DNA of 64,000 nucleotides from the NCBI GenBank assembly GCA_035048485.1, contig CM068592.1:40952045-41016044 (forward strand). The letters are read 5' to 3'. The position numbers were made by a program, and so were the translations under genes. A model generated the notes under the pieces. It saw only the letters and a program-made list of their open reading frames with translations. It did not search any database and had not been told where the DNA came from. The DNA comes from Pteria penguin. Lineage: Eukaryota; Mollusca; Bivalvia; Pterioida; Pteriidae. Of this stretch, positions 13,216 through 28,751 are shown one piece after another (position 1 is the stretch's first letter; each line of letters begins with the position of its first letter).

Positions 13216-13344
13216 TGTAACGATGATTGATAAATCCAACCAAACCATAAGTCTAAAAATTATGCAACCAGAGGACATACAAAATCAGTGAAAATGAAGA
13301 ACAAGTGGAAAATAAGAAAATATGTCTACTTGAAGAGCATATGT

Positions 13345-13425
13345 TAACCCCTGTGATGGAGTGAGATCAGGTGCCCCGGGAGAGTGAGCATCTCCTGCAT
13401 GCTAGCAACACCCGTCACATATACC
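13345..13425 (-). mobile_element. Dispersed element core fragment
   Basis: The minus strand reads GACGGGTGTTGCTAGCATGC followed by GGAGATGCTCACTCTCCCGG. It sits between two blocks of the 46-bp tandem repeat. Confidence 0.6.
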
Positions 13426-13739
13426 CAGTAGAAAGAGTCAAATCGTGTAAATTACATATGTATTTATATATGGAGAAGTCAAAGTAGGTAATCTTCTAGT
13501 ATAGAAGGTTAAAATCTGTGTAAAATGATCGGAATCGGTCTCAGTCCAGAATATCATTTAAAAGTCTGGATAACGAGATATCATATGGAGTAATAAGAGT
13601 CTCGTAACGACCGTAGAACTTCCTCAGTGACGTTGCTAGTCTATTAAGTTTTATCATGGCCTATAACTATTTTCGGCTTCCGTTTTTACTAGTAAATGCA
13701 TTTTGAACAATTTCCGCTAATCTGTCTTTTAATTTCTGA

Positions 13740-14035
13740 TGAGGAATCGAAGCTTCGTATTCATTACTGTTAATACTACATTTTGTAAAAGATAAAAACT
13801 CCGTATTTAATACTGTTAGCGCTACATAATATAAAAGATAGAAACTTCATATTCAATACTGAAGCGGGTTCCAAAATTATAAACTTTTTATTCAATACTT
13901 TTAGCACTACATCGTGTAAAAGATAGAAACTTCGTTTTTAATGCTGTCGGTACTACATAGTGTAAAAGATAGAAACGTCGTATTCAATGCTGTAAGTACT
14001 ACATGGTGTAAAAGATAGAAACTTCGTATTCAATA
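13740..14035. repeat. 46-bp minisatellite, second diverged block
   Basis: The same unit resumes after about 500 bases that hold the dispersed-element core at 13345-13425. Confidence 0.8.
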
Positions 14036-14189
14036 CTGAAGCGGTTCCAAAATTAAAAAAACGACTTCGACATCCACAGTATGACCCCGAGATCATCGCT
14101 AAGGCCATAGTTCTGGTATTGGGTCCCTCTACAACCCAATGCAGACTTTTGCTTGAGCGTTGCACGTTGACTAACCGGGCGGTAGAGAC

Positions 14190-14530
14190 TCTATGACGGG
14201 CCTTGTCCAAACCTTTTCAGAGGAGACAAGGTCCTGATCCTCGTCCTCTCTGACTGTTAGTCGGGACTCTTATTGATCAAGGATCTGGGCTCAGCTTACA
14301 GACGGGCAGAACACAGTTTACTTATGGTGTTGTCGCCTTACATATTTTTGATACCAACATATTATTTTACAAACTTTTCGTGTGTAATTAAATTTTTATG
14401 ACCTCTCTCCTTGAGAAATCTGTTGATCCTTGTTCTCTATATGGAGGATTATATATAAATTTTTATAAGTGTGTCCTTTGATTGTGCTGCTTTTGCGGTT
14501 AGTGGGAAAGTGCGCGCCCGTAATTATATA
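14190..14530 (+). repeat. Third, diverged copy of the duplicated-block start
   Basis: Shares CTTGAGAAATCTGTTGATCC, TATATGGAGGATTATATATA and TTTGATTGTGCTGCTTTTG with 5780-6000 and 8510-8720. A weaker relic is near 11380-11470. Confidence 0.65.
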
Positions 14531-15150
14531 TCCTCAATACTTATTACTTTTTTTCAAGTTCACACTGTATAGTTATGTCACAGTCAAATGCAATTGGGAA
14601 ACCTTGTAGAGAGAATACAAATTGAACTATAAGAGTTAGGAAAATTCATGTTAACACATATGTCATCCACGGTGAAACGGCAACTCCTATGTATAGGTTA
14701 TAATAGTTAAGGTGAAGGTTACACTCAGCTGCGATTGTCTTCTCCGACTCATGAGTCATAAGTTCTGCACGCTTCAATGCAATTAAAAATATTTAGTTGA
14801 AATATATGTATACCTAATACGACGGAGTTGTGTCATTACTTCAGTCAAGGTCATAATGCAAGGCAAGGTCAGATTCACTGTAAATCTAGAAGAAATTGTC
14901 TTGTCCAGTCCATATTACACATTTCACTTGCAAGAAAAACTTTTGATGAGGATGCTGTAGGTCATGAACTTGAAAGCCTTGATACGAGGTCATACATTAA
15001 AGAGTTCTTTGTTATCTTAGATAAATTGTAATATTGATTGAAATTTACTTCATATTAAAACTTCATTGTGTAAGAATTACTGACAGCTTGGATCTACTGC
15101 CCATCATTGGTGTTACTGACAGCTTTAAAATATGCATTTTGATCCTAAAT
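14531..15150. other. Stretch without supported genes
   Basis: A 67-codon frame at 14828-15031 matches no known domain. No repeat was recognised. Confidence 0.4.
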
Positions 15151-15152
15151 GT

Positions 15153-15265
15153 CATGGGCACCTGGTTTCACCTCTGAATTTCAGGGGTCCGTGAATGTCC
15201 ACCGTGGTACATTGTTGTTAGTGCCTTAGTCATGTGACACCAATTATTTTCGTATTTTACTAAAT
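15153..15265 (+). mobile_element. Dispersed element, GTCCGTGAATGTCC-tail type
   Basis: Begins within the core (GGGCACCTGGTTTCACCTCT) and continues with the same tail as 1936-2085, so it is 5'-truncated. Confidence 0.55.
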
Positions 15266-15539
15266 GTCATGGGTATCAAGTACATCAATGGACATTCACA
15301 GTACAAAGCCTTGTTTTCCCTCAAAATCGATTCCGTTTTCCCCATGATCATGAATCCCAATAACGGTATATATTATTCCAGTATATCCCCCTAATGTGAT
15401 ACAATATACTTGATACACAGAGGCATTATGTGGAATGTGATGTGATTTTACCTTTCTCCGAATTAACTGTAATTAAGTATTATATTCCTGTATATTATTA
15501 ATTCCCAGTGTGATCGTATTACCATGCTGTCGCTTACCA

Positions 15540-15615
15540 GGTTTTGGGGAATTTAGTGGTTTGGGACTTCAGATACCAGGTCTCAAGTTCAAACCTCATC
15601 TGAAACCCCGACTTA
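15540..15615 (+). mobile_element. Possible tRNA-like element head
   Basis: An A-box-like ATTTAGTGGTTTGGG and a B-box-like AGTTCAAACCT are spaced as in a tRNA-derived sequence, but no closing acceptor stem is evident. Confidence 0.3.
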
Positions 15616-16406
15616 ATTTGATTTCTTAGTTGAGAGAGTGAATGCAAAAATTTGATTATTCAAAACGTGACTGTCTGGATGCGAATCCTTTCGTTTAACA
15701 TCGTTCCTTGGCATAGTGAGTTCTAAGACTTAGTTCCTTGTCATTTACAAATCTCATGTGAAAATTCTTTCAGACTAAGATACAAAAGGGTGATGCGCAA
15801 ATAAAGCTTTCCCTTCTTTGAAATCCTCAATTTAAAAATAACCGGTATTGAAACGTTCGAACGTAATAGAGAATATCACTACTCGGACTGACATATCGTA
15901 CTCGCGAAAATCTGTTTCAGAAGAGAAAATTCCCATAACTGCTTCACATGGTGGATAGCTACAACCATGCCAGAAGCATCATGCGACTCTGGAAAAGGAG
16001 TGCACATGTATGGTCTAGGCTATTCAGAAATTTCACATTTATTCATATACATTTATTAATGTTTGTTTTTTTTTTTTTTTTTTTTTTTTGTTTTTGTTTT
16101 TTTGTTTTTTTGTTTTGCTTAATTTCAGAGATTTTGTAACTACGGGTTTCAGAACACGAGGCGTTACATGCATCTCTCCTCTGTACCGTATTGCTCGAGA
16201 CGTTTGGCGGGAAGATCAGCGTTTACCACCACTTTCACTAGTTTTAAGGTTTATATGTGTATTCAAATAGACTTGACAGAATGTGACACTTAGATAATTT
16301 GGAGGATATAGAATTTATTTTCACATTTGTTAGCTCAGTCTCACTTAACTTCCCAATATGTCTGTCGCTTATCCTGATCGAGGATAAGTTGTTCTTCTGC
16401 AAGTTT
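15616..16406. other. Stretch without supported genes
   Basis: Only a poly-T tract (about 16067-16089) and T-rich flank were noted. Confidence 0.4.
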
Positions 16407-16526
16407 CATAGCAATGAATGATACACAATTCATAGCAATGAATGATACACGATTCATAGCCCTGAATGATACACGATTCATAGCAATGAATGATATACGA
16501 TTCATAGCAATGAATGATACACGATT
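16407..16526. repeat. 24-bp tandem repeat, 5 copies
   Basis: Unit TCATAGCAATGAATGATACA plus CGAT. Its period is a multiple of three, which keeps a chance frame open. Confidence 0.92.
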
Positions 16527-16588
16527 CTTGATAGTAAAACTTTATTTGGAATAGCATGACAATAGTGTTTTCATTTCTGCTCCTCAAA

Positions 16589-16780
16589 CACGTCAAAGGC
16601 AACCGCGGAATCCTGGGAAACACGTCAAAGGCAACCGTGGAATCCTGGGAAACACGTCAAAGGCAACCGCGGAATCCTGGGAAACACGTCAAAGGCAACC
16701 GCGGAATCCTGGGAAACACGTCAAAGGCAACCGCGGAATCCTGGGAAACACGTCAAAGGCAACCGCGGAATCCTGGGAAA
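16589..16780. repeat. 32-bp tandem repeat, 6 copies
   Basis: Unit CACGTCAAAGGCAACCGCGG plus AATCCTGGGAAA, nearly identical copies. The last unit runs directly into the 78-bp repeat family, whose CACGTT...GGGAAA ends look alike. Confidence 0.93.
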
Positions 16781-17130
16781 CACGTTCTAGTATACGGTCA
16801 ACAAGTTACAAGGCAATACAAAATAGGGAACAGAAGGGAATCGCGTACTCTAGGGAAACACATTCTAGTATACGGTCAAATGTTATAAAACAATACAAAA
16901 TAGGGAACAGAAGGGAACAGCGGACTCCTGGGAAATATTTTCTAGTATAAACTAACAACGTTATAAAAACAATACAAAATAGGGAACAGAAGGGAACCGC
17001 AGACACTTGGGAGACACGTTATAGTATAGGGTCAAAAAGGTATAAAAGCAATAGAAAAATAGGAAACGGAAGAGAACAGTGGACTCTTGTGAAATATGTT
17101 CTAGTACACTGATTCTGGGAAATACTTGTA
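16781..17130. repeat. 78-bp repeat, diverged left block
   Basis: 4-5 units of 76-81 bp with TTCTAGTATACGGTCAA and ACAATACAAAATAGGGAACA. They are clearly related to the array at 17285-19790 but more diverged. Confidence 0.8.
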
Positions 17131-17141
17131 AAAAGACAGGC

Positions 17142-19790
<2,649 letters not shown>

Positions 19791-20594
19791 AAAGAGGAGT
19801 TACTGGCTCAGTTATGTGGCAGAAGTCACCATGGAGCTATACAATACATGAATATAAATAATATACTAGAACATATAACACATTACAAAAATATTTGATT
19901 GTAGTGCAATTACGATACCGACTTAGGACGGTCATTTAATTTGACAAAAGCCAAACAAATGGTGTGGTTAACAATACAACAATACAACATAGGGAGCAGA
20001 AGGCGCCCGGAACTCACAGAAAATGTCTACTAGCAAACGGTAACAGTCATACGTGACATTACAAAATACGGGAGAAAAGGCAACACATACCCCCGAATTC
20101 TTCCCTACATATTTGACATTGCACTGTAAGGCATTAGCATTGCTGCCATTCCGTGAAATGGCTCTTAACAATTCACACATTATCTATAGTATTGATATGT
20201 ATAAATCGATTGTTACTCGAATATAACACAGATTTGTTTGTTCTGTTATATGTGTCATACTTAGACAATCCAGTGTGTTCAATGGATTAATGATTCAGTT
20301 TTAACAGCATAAAACAATAAGGCTAATGACGATTACATTCAAACGGAAGCCGATATTTTTCACATTATCCATTGCTCGGAATAATGCACCTTGTTGTTAT
20401 GGCGATCTAGCTTTCTTTTTCTGATTATAGTATAAATATCGTTATAGCTACAACATTTTTTCTTTCTGTAAATTGGAAAAATAGTTTTAATATTTGTTTT
20501 TTCATCCACAGAGGTAAAATAATTACAGCATGGTATAAAACTACCAAAAATAATAGTAATTATAATAAATAAGCAGAAAGCATTTGTACGAATC
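19791..20594. other. Stretch without supported genes
   Basis: AT-rich; only the orphan 78-bp unit (19975-20040) was recognised. Confidence 0.4.
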
Positions 20595-20998
20595 TGACTT
20601 TTGTGGTCATTTTATTCTTATACAAATCTTACCTGCGTGGTCATTTTGTTCTTGTACAAATCTGACTTGTGTGGTCATTTAGTTCTTGTACAAATCTGAC
20701 CTGTGTGGTCATTTTGTTCTTGTACAAATTTTACCTTTGTGGTCATTTTGTTCTTCACAAATCTGACCTTTGTGGTCATTTTGTTCTTCACAAATCTTAC
20801 CTTTGCAGTCATTATGTTCTTCACAAATCTGACCTGTGTGGTCATTTTGTTCTTCTCAAATCTTACCTTTGCAGTCATTTTGTTCTTCACAAATATGACC
20901 TTTGTGGTCATTTTGTTCTTCACAAATCTTACTTTTGCAGTCATTTTGTTCTTCACAAATCTGACCTTTGTGGTCATTTTGTTCTTCAATCTTATTTC
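20595..20998. repeat. 33-bp tandem repeat, about 12 copies
   Basis: Unit AAATCTGACCTTTGTGGTCA plus TTTTGTTCTTCAC, alternating with a CTTACCTTTGCAGTCATT variant, so a two-unit order is visible. The period of 11 codons leaves frames open on both strands, which explains frames of 111-113 codons there. Confidence 0.92.
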
Positions 20999-23900
20999 AG
21001 TTAATATCAACCACAAGATGTTGCGCTATTTGCTTTATAATTAAGGCCTTAATTCCTTATACTTTGTGTAAACTTGTAGTGTTGTGTAACTGACCAGAAA
21101 GCAAGATTCAGTGCATCCAGCATTACAAAGAACAAACAGCATACTATATAAACATTAAGCAAAAGGCTGACAATATTACTTCATCGCTCCAATCTGTCAT
21201 TTCAAGGCACTAACCTTTCATTTCTACCGCTCGTGTCAAAGTATATGTAATGTCATGAAATGAAAAGTCTATATAGTTTATTTATTTACGTATTATATTT
21301 TAATTCCCATAGAGAATAAATAAGACGACTAATTTTAGCTCTTCTTTCACTTCAACCAGGTAAATATGGTTTAGTCATGTCATACTATTAAGTTGCACTA
21401 GCTGTCATTTTCCGTATGAAAAACGAAAGCTGTAACTTTTAACCCTGGACTCTCTCCTGAAGTTAAGCCTTTATACGAAATTACAATGATATATAAGTTC
21501 GGTTAGTAGTGGAATAAATCATTAAAATGTAATCAAATAATTACGACCTACCCGCACAAAGTCGGTAATTTTGTCTTCACCTGGCATGCTCAGTGTATCA
21601 ATGACCTAGCCAACTAACGCAAGATTAGGAAACTTTCACGAATAACAACAACACTGGTGACATAGACAAAGCTATCGGAGATGAGACGTCCTCGATTAAA
21701 GACAGAATTCGATAACATCAGGGATGAAAAAAAGTCTGTGACGAAACATTTTTTGAACAAGAACAACATAAAAGTTGCACTAGAGCGATGGGAATGGGGG
21801 AGAGTTGTCAATTTACACAAAATACTTCGCACGAATCTTTAATGTTTACATTTTTCAATACCACGTCAGTACGAGGCCTTGACATTCCATTGTATTGATT
21901 ACTTGCGTGTTTGTATTATGAAAGCGGTCCGATATTTACTGTCATTAGGTAAGGTAATCTCTTAAAATTAACTGTTGATAATAATGTGTAAAGTGGACGA
22001 CATGAAAGAAACGTAAATGCATTTTGTAAAATTCTTTAAAAAATTTGTTTTAAGAGTCCCTTTTTGGGGCCCCTCGATCAAATCATGTGGGACTACCAAT
22101 GTGACATAAAGCTTTAAAATGTTCGTTGTATATAGCCAGTATTACTAATGACATTTTTTCTTTTCTTCTGTGCATTTAGTATGCGCCTATATATTTTTTA
22201 GTTTACAAAGCTAGATAAAACATGTTTTACGAAGATATACTCAGCGACACACTTTAGTATATTGTTTTTATCACGTGATTTTCTGACCCGATCTACATAC
22301 TGGTCCAATGTTGTGTAAATGGTGAATGTAACGGACATTTCTCAATTTTTCAGGTTTATAAAAACGTGTCAATGTCGTCAAAAGACTTGACTTTCGATGT
22401 AGTATAACTTTGTTTTGTAGTCTGATTGTATGTAATTTTAGATAATTAAATGAAACATAACATTCTTGTTATAGCAATTTTGACAGCTAATGCAACTATA
22501 AGTATTTTCTACTTTATGCCGTTTTTATAATTGTGCAAAGATAATGTTAAATTATCAGTAAATATAATTGTATAAGGTAATAATATATCTCATTTGTTTG
22601 AAATATTCGTAGGAAATATTATGTTTATTTCTTTATAGATTGTATATATCCACACAGTATAAGGTTAAATTTATTGAGAGGAGCCAACCATAGGTACTTT
22701 ATTGTTTTCACGACAAATCATGGACTAGATTAAATGTATTATAGTCTGAACGTACAGTGTACATTATTGATTCTGTCATATAACTTTAAAGGTTCTTAGC
22801 ATTTATTTTATATATCAATTCATTTCAAAAATTTATTTAAGAATAAATGCGTTAATAGTTCTGCTCATTAATCAACGTTTATGTAAATGATTTGGTAGAC
22901 TTTTTGTATATTTTCATGTTTTTGGTTTGGGGCTCTGTTTAATATCTATAATTAAATTCTATTTACATTTTTAGGCAAAGCAACAAAATTTGTAGTGTGT
23001 TTCTTTATCTTGTTATTATTTGGCAAATTGTTATCTTCAAGATATCTATGTATTATTGTAATTCTGTATCATGTTATTATTCGCAATTCATAATTTTAAA
23101 CATATGATTGTATCAGAGTTCTTTATGTAAATCAAGAATCTATCTCTCACCTGAAGAACAGAGAATAAATTTCTTTCAACTTCAACCAGGAAACGGGAGC
23201 ATTCTCCGGATTATCGGGTCAAATACATTGATAGCATTCCGGAGAATAAACAAAAAGTTCCACTTTGCGTCATAGGTCACAAGTCAACCCCTTTCGGTTA
23301 CATTAACAACCGACAAGTCCAAGACTACGAAGACCTAAGACGGTACATAAACAGGAGTTGAACTTTTTGAAACTTATATAGTCGTGTGCTCCTGTGCATT
23401 TAGATATAAATGCCCATGAGTAAACGACAGTAATTTGAATTATCCACACCTTTGCGTAATTGCATCTCGTGGGCAGAATCAAACGTGTGAATGATTCAGA
23501 CGACGTATAAACAAACCGGCAAATCTAACACAAGTTGTCTATAAGACATTGTTGCTCTCTAGTGACCAGTAGGATGTCAAAATGAACTTGCTTAATGTAA
23601 AAATTTATGTTTATGATATTTGCTCCATTTAATGTTAGAATACACTTAAGTTTGCGAAACGTAAGGAATTGTGATCCTATGTCTTTTATAATCCGTACAT
23701 ATATAATTTATTTTCGGTAATAAGAACTTTAAATGTCCGACCATAAAAATGAAAGATAAAGTCATCACAACATCAAATAGAGAACACGAAAAAAATTGTT
23801 TGATGACATTTATTCATTCAAGCTCATGGATCAACTTAACATAAAAAAAAGGCATTTTTGTCACGGTACAAAGTACTGTACACGTCACGCATTACATGTA

Positions 23901-26358
23901 TCTTATGACGTATATAGAATATAATATGATGTCCATGGGCAGCACATGTTTTGACGTAAAAAATAAAACATATCTGGGAATGTTCACGTACCGTAGCATA
24001 CAGTGTGTCTGAAACACTTGGACTTCTCAATGCTTTTACACAAAAGGCAATTTCTAAAGGGGAGGGGTTCCAGTAAATTGATAGTAAAAATTGCCAAGAA
24101 AACACCACAAACTGGTTTTGATTTCAAAAGTTTCCAATGGTGGACATCTTTGTTTTAAAATTCATCAGCAAGAGAAAATTCTAACTCAAAACACCCGCTT
24201 CCCCGCCTGCCTCTGAATCCGCCAAAGTTAAGGTCATCTGGGAAGTTAATGAACAGGCATTCGTGTGTCATGTGACCTCGAACTTCACAACAAAAGGAAG
24301 TAAACTTTTTCTAATGTCAACACACCAGAATAGCAACATAGCTTTGATATTTAAACAAACTTTAGTGAAAAGAGCGAATGACATCCTGTCGTCGGTCACG
24401 TGATACACAACAGTTGGAAAAACGTGTAATGCTTTAACAGAACGTGATTTTCATCACTATGTGACGAAGATAGAAACCAAATTATTGCACAATAGAATTA
24501 GGAATAGACAATATATGACAAACAGTATAACAAAACATGAAAACAAAATAAAACCGTATGCAATATACATATCAAAACGTAATAACGCTTTTCAATAACT
24601 TACAGAATAAATATACATGTATACAATGAATACAGGTAAGTCATGTAAGTCAACAGTTTCTCGCTGTAAAACAATAACAGTCATAGACATGTACACATGT
24701 ACATAAACCCTTACAAGTAAATTTAGTACAAAATTCTTCTTCCTCATTAGAAATAGACTATACTACACTAGTGCCTCTTGCAACAAAATCGATTGTACGT
24801 CTTGAGGATGACGTCCATACAAATCTATCTCGAAGATATAACTTGCAATCTCGGGATTGATGTTTTAAATTATCTTTCCAGCCGTAAGCCCCATCTTTAT
24901 TAGAAATTATTGATTTCTGCCAACAACATGGGAAAAGAAGCCTCTTTTTGTCTATTACATTTGTATTCCGTTCCATCATTTATGGTCCGGGCACAATGAT
25001 TGATTGCTCTTAACTGCAGTGTTCCATTACCTATAACGTATATATTAGAAAGGCAGGACGGATTCATTTATCTACAATACTGAGCCCGATCGATATAAAT
25101 TTACTTTATATACGAGGGTGGGGAAATACTGAAGGAAATGTGTACGGAAGCAGAAATCGGTAGGAGTAGAGAGGACGTAGGAAGATGAAAAGGAAACGAC
25201 CCAAAGGAGGAAATGGAAATGATTTAAAACACTCTTTAATCACTTCCAGATGTGAAAGACTGGTGTGAGGATTTAAGAAATTCAGTAGATGTTAGTATGG
25301 TCGGGCATAAATCCTTACAAAGTTAAATATCCGGTTGTGGGTAATAACAATTCCAAATAGGAAACAGGTAGGAGTTGCCTCAATATTAAAACCCAGTAGA
25401 AAATGTTGGTGTAAACTGTGTCAGGAAGGACTGGTCAAAACCTCACTTATTACATGTAGGTAGGAATGGCTGACGAACAGCACCGATACTGACGTCACTA
25501 AATCTGCTTTATAATTCATATCAATGTATTATCACTTGTGCATAAATCTAACTTTATGCGAATTCATGTTTTCAAAAAAAAATTTAAAGTAAGAACAACT
25601 CGATATTTGAACAGATATTAATTACATGCATTTTCAGATCGCGATTAGTAATGCAAGCTGTCCGATCTTCGTAATGATACCAGTAGCTAATATCAGAATA
25701 CCCCACATATCACAGTGCCCCCCCCCCCCCACCCCACCCCACCAACCACCACCCCCGCCCTGTGACGGATTTAAAAGGGGTCTCCTTCGACTTCTGGGTT
25801 CATTTCTTGTCTGAAAACAATAAAACATTGGTTAAAATCTGATTCGGTTTACCCGAAGCCTTTATAACTGTACCGCTTCCTTTTACCATAGGGTCTAAAT
25901 CAACTTCCTATAATGTTTGGACAGGATACGTTCCTATAAATCATGGATATATACCATACACGCATTAGCGTAATGTTTACCGGCTTCCGGAGGGTCTGCT
26001 TCCTACGCAAACGTTATGTCATACAAATCAATATCGAGATCGAAATGATGAGTTATTATTTTATAAGCAATGTTGAATGAACATTTATATATGAAGTTTC
26101 TTGATTTAACATTATAAATGATAAAACCATATTCACTTTTTCTCCAAATTGTCATTTCCCTGGTGTACTCGTGGAAATGTTGAGTTTGACATTATATCTC
26201 ACACCGTTCACTCTCTCGCAGATTCATGTATTATTCATTCTCGGCGTCTGACATTCATGCGTACCGTATTCCCACAGGAATGGTTTCATTCATTCCGCTT
26301 TCTCCACGCTGTAACACATTTATATCTACCTCCATGTATTCATAAGATAAACCGTTTC
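20999..26358. other. Long AT-rich interval without supported genes
   Basis: Read on both strands without finding a gene. Two related ends, AGAGAATAAATAAGACGACT..CACTTCAACCAGG (21312-21361) and AGAGAATAAATTTCTTTC..AACTTCAACCAGG (23160-23190), sit about 1.85 kb apart. A C-tract lies at 25718-25730. Short frames at 21614-21832, 23836-24108 and 24758-24979 have no recognisable domains. The 3' untranslated region of the CDK5 activator probably occupies the right end. Confidence 0.45.
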
Positions 26359-27240
26359 TCATATACACGGAGAATAAGACTTGAGTTCTGTGAATATTTC
26401 CGTAAAATAACCCGGATCACTGTTGATCCGGAGCATGCTGGAACTCTGCCTGGATATAATCAACAAACAACGGTCCCAGAACTGTTCCCGCGAATCTTCC
26501 ACCAAGAACGGTTTAAGTGGATAACTTATTTCGTTTCCCATGTAGGAGTATGATAGATACAGACAGGTCAAAACTACGGCTTGGAGTTCCTCTTCCTTTT
26601 CCATGTCGGTGTACAAAGAGTCCCGAATAAGCATAAACACGAACACAACATTTGCTGGATTGATGAACGCGACGTCTTGCCAGCCCTGCAACAGGAGCGA
26701 GCGATCTACTGTCCTCAGCCACATTATAGCGTCGCAACTTTCAAACTGTTTCAGTCGCTTACACCTTTTGCAAAGATATTCTCCCAGACATTTCAGGAGC
26801 TCGGACGTCGAGGCTTGAATCACTTTCCTCTTCGGACTGATGAGAGATTCTACATTCTTTGTAGTATTAACATTAACTATCGTCTGCTGAGGAGCAGCAT
26901 TCTCGTCTGTTCCTGTTTTCAGATTATAACAGGACAACGACTTAGGTATATTTCTATTTACATTTTCTATGTTAAAGTTATTGTCAATTTTACCTGGCAT
27001 AATGGAAGCATTCGACAAACGTAGAAAGTTTTTCTCCTTTTTCTTGCCCCCATTAACAGAGAACTTTCTCCAACTAAGTCCACTAAGAAAGATCGTATGA
27101 CGTTTGAAAGTTTTATCCTTCGTTGGCACATACTGATGGTTCTTTGCATTATTCAGAATTTCATATCCGAAATTATTTAGTTGAGTATCCTCGTATATTG
27201 GTCTGCGCGGCTTAGGAGAGAAGGAAAGCACCGTCCCCAT
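26359..27240 (-). CDS. CDK5R1-like: CDK5 activator, p35/CDK5R1-like, single exon
   Basis: This 293-residue protein is a cyclin-like activator that binds and switches on the kinase CDK5, a regulator of neuronal migration, cytoskeleton and secretion. The start is MGTVLSFSP, matching the p35 N-terminus with a Gly2 myristoylation signal and a Ser8-Pro site. Residues 41-60 keep the basic [14 protein letters not shown] stretch, and residues 100-107 the KSLSCYNL motif. From residue 138 to about 288 lies the conserved CDK5-binding cyclin-box-like fold, with landmarks [54 protein letters not shown] and FWDRC. Length is close to vertebrate p35 (about 307), and the coding region is intronless, as in CDK5R1. 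Odd points: the Phe-containing calpain site that follows KSLSC.NL in mammals is not visible (KTGTDENAA here), and the C-terminus is short. The start codon and the TGA at 26361-26359 are clear. No polyadenylation signal was identified. Confidence 0.96.
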   Translation of the reverse strand: MGTVLSFSPKPRRPIYEDTQLNNFGYEILNNAKNHQYVPTKDKTFKRHTIFLSGLSWRKFSVNGGKKKEKNFLRLSNASIMPGKIDNNFNIENVNRNIPKSLSCYNLKTGTDENAAPQQTIVNVNTTKNVESLISPKRKVIQASTSELLKCLGEYLCKRCKRLKQFESCDAIMWLRTVDRSLLLQGWQDVAFINPANVVFVFMLIRDSLYTDMEKEEELQAVVLTCLYLSYSYMGNEISYPLKPFLVEDSREQFWDRCLLIISRQSSSMLRINSDPGYFTEIFTELKSYSPCI

Positions 27241-27670
27241 CTTGTAGTCTGCTTCAGCACCACGAGTCGATTAAATGTCTGATAGAAACAGCATAAAATC
27301 CATTTTTAGGATCTCTGTTTACAATTCCGATCTTGACCAGAAAGAAAGTCGATAGAATTTGTCGATAGTTCAGAAAAAAAATCCTCCTATTTTCCACAAT
27401 CTCTGTGTCTCTGTTCCGAGCCCAAATTGCTCTATCGACCAAGAAGATGAATCAATTATTATAAACAAAATGACATCATCGCTATGGTTACCTTTAGATG
27501 TCTTTGAGTATGATGTTTGTATAACGCATTTTGCGCATGCGCGATGAATATCGGTAAAACGAGTTCATTTGTTGTAGCAGACGAGCACACATCAGAGAAA
27601 ATCGATATCATTCTGAGGAATGCAGAGATCGATATTTGCAGGCTTTCACAGCAGCCGATCGATAATGGTT
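27241..27670 (-). promoter_or_regulatory. Presumed promoter region of the CDK5 activator
   Basis: This upstream stretch holds a perfect NRF1-type palindrome, TGCGCATGCGCG, at 27532-27543, about 290 bases before the start codon. It also has an ATF-like TGACATCA near 27471 next to an imperfect RFX-like GTAACCATAGCGAT (minus strand). At least six CGATA/TATCG motifs occur near 27349, 27362, 27432, 27603, 27632 and 27659. The motifs are seen directly; their use as promoter elements is inferred from position and from NRF1 being a common animal promoter factor. The transcription start is unknown. Confidence 0.4.
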
Positions 27671-28141
27671 CACTTTAACTACAAGGAAGAGGAAGTCATC
27701 TTCCTAAGCTGACATGACAAGAAGATTTAAATAACTACGAATGCATATTGATTTTGGAGACAATTTAGCTGTTTTGTAGTCGGCTAATCTTGTTTCTTTT
27801 TGACTGTTCTCAAGATGTTATATTACAAGGTTTTCATGTTGTGGAAATATTCAAACACATACAATAGAATAAGGGTCATTCGATTAAAGAATTGTTTATA
27901 TTATAGAATAATTCAAACAGAGGAAGATTTGAAGCTTTACACCAGTACACTAGCACTATCAAACATTTCTTTGTTGGACACGTCTATTGGAATCCTCCCG
28001 TTTCCATTATTGTAATATTTTAAAGCGGTTTCCGGTTAGAGGTCTTAGTCTCAGAGACTAAAATACTAAAGAACATATATATGATATTTTTCCTTCCTTT
28101 TTTCCCTTTCTTTTGTTTGGTTTTTGTTTTGTTCCGTTGGG

Positions 28142-28142
<1 letters not shown>
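27671..28142. other. Stretch without supported genes
   Basis: No coding or repeat feature was recognised. Confidence 0.4.
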
Positions 28143-28210
<68 letters not shown>

Positions 28211-28580
28211 TTCGTTCATTTAGACTTAAAGTAAAGTGTCAAGAAGCAATTATGGTCGTGTCAGACGTGTTACATTATTTACATGTACATGTATATAATT
28301 AAGCAAATGCGTGAACAAATAATTGATTTATAGATTTAATCCGTGGAGATAAGTCGTCTTTAATCACTAAAAAAAAATCCCAATTTTAAATTATTTTATA
28401 TTATTGCTATTGAATAGGATATCAAACTTCAATGTATTTGGATGTTTACGATAATAATGTGGAATTTGAATTAACTCTTTAATATCAATAATATAATATT
28501 GATAATTGAATCATGGAATTCATCACATATTTCTGAACTATTACATAAAACACACTTTAACGTGGAACGTTACACCATCA
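28143..28580. repeat. (TTA)n plus 365-bp segment, copy 1
   Basis: A (TTA)n tract at 28143-28211 followed by a unique-looking segment that recurs almost identically at 32564-33007; the visible difference is the length of one A-run. Confidence 0.93.
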
Positions 28581-28751
28581 CCTTTAATAGGTAAACCAAC
28601 ATTACAATTTCTAAATTTGGGAAATTCAGTAACAAGTTTGAGTCACCATTCTTACTTTTAAATTAAATTATAATGGGTACTTACCAAGTTCACCACAGAC
28701 CATCAAGTTTGATGTTAAACGCGTATTGTCGAGTATAATGCCCGCAATCCG

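Noticed and set aside
20669..21044. Frames of 111-113 codons on both strands
   Set aside because: 33-bp repeat; open on both strands simultaneously, so chance.
21650..21840. Possible plus-strand exon (TKLSEMRRPRLKTEF and following, to about residue 58)
   Set aside because: An AG precedes it, but no donor, partner exon or recognisable domain was found.
24758..24979. 73-codon minus-strand frame
   Set aside because: No recognisable domain, no splice or start context, in an otherwise featureless stretch.
26581..27024. 147-codon plus-strand frame
   Set aside because: Lies antisense to the CDK5 activator, whose protein is clearly conserved; a shadow frame. The same holds for the frames at 26149-26553 and 26603-26818.
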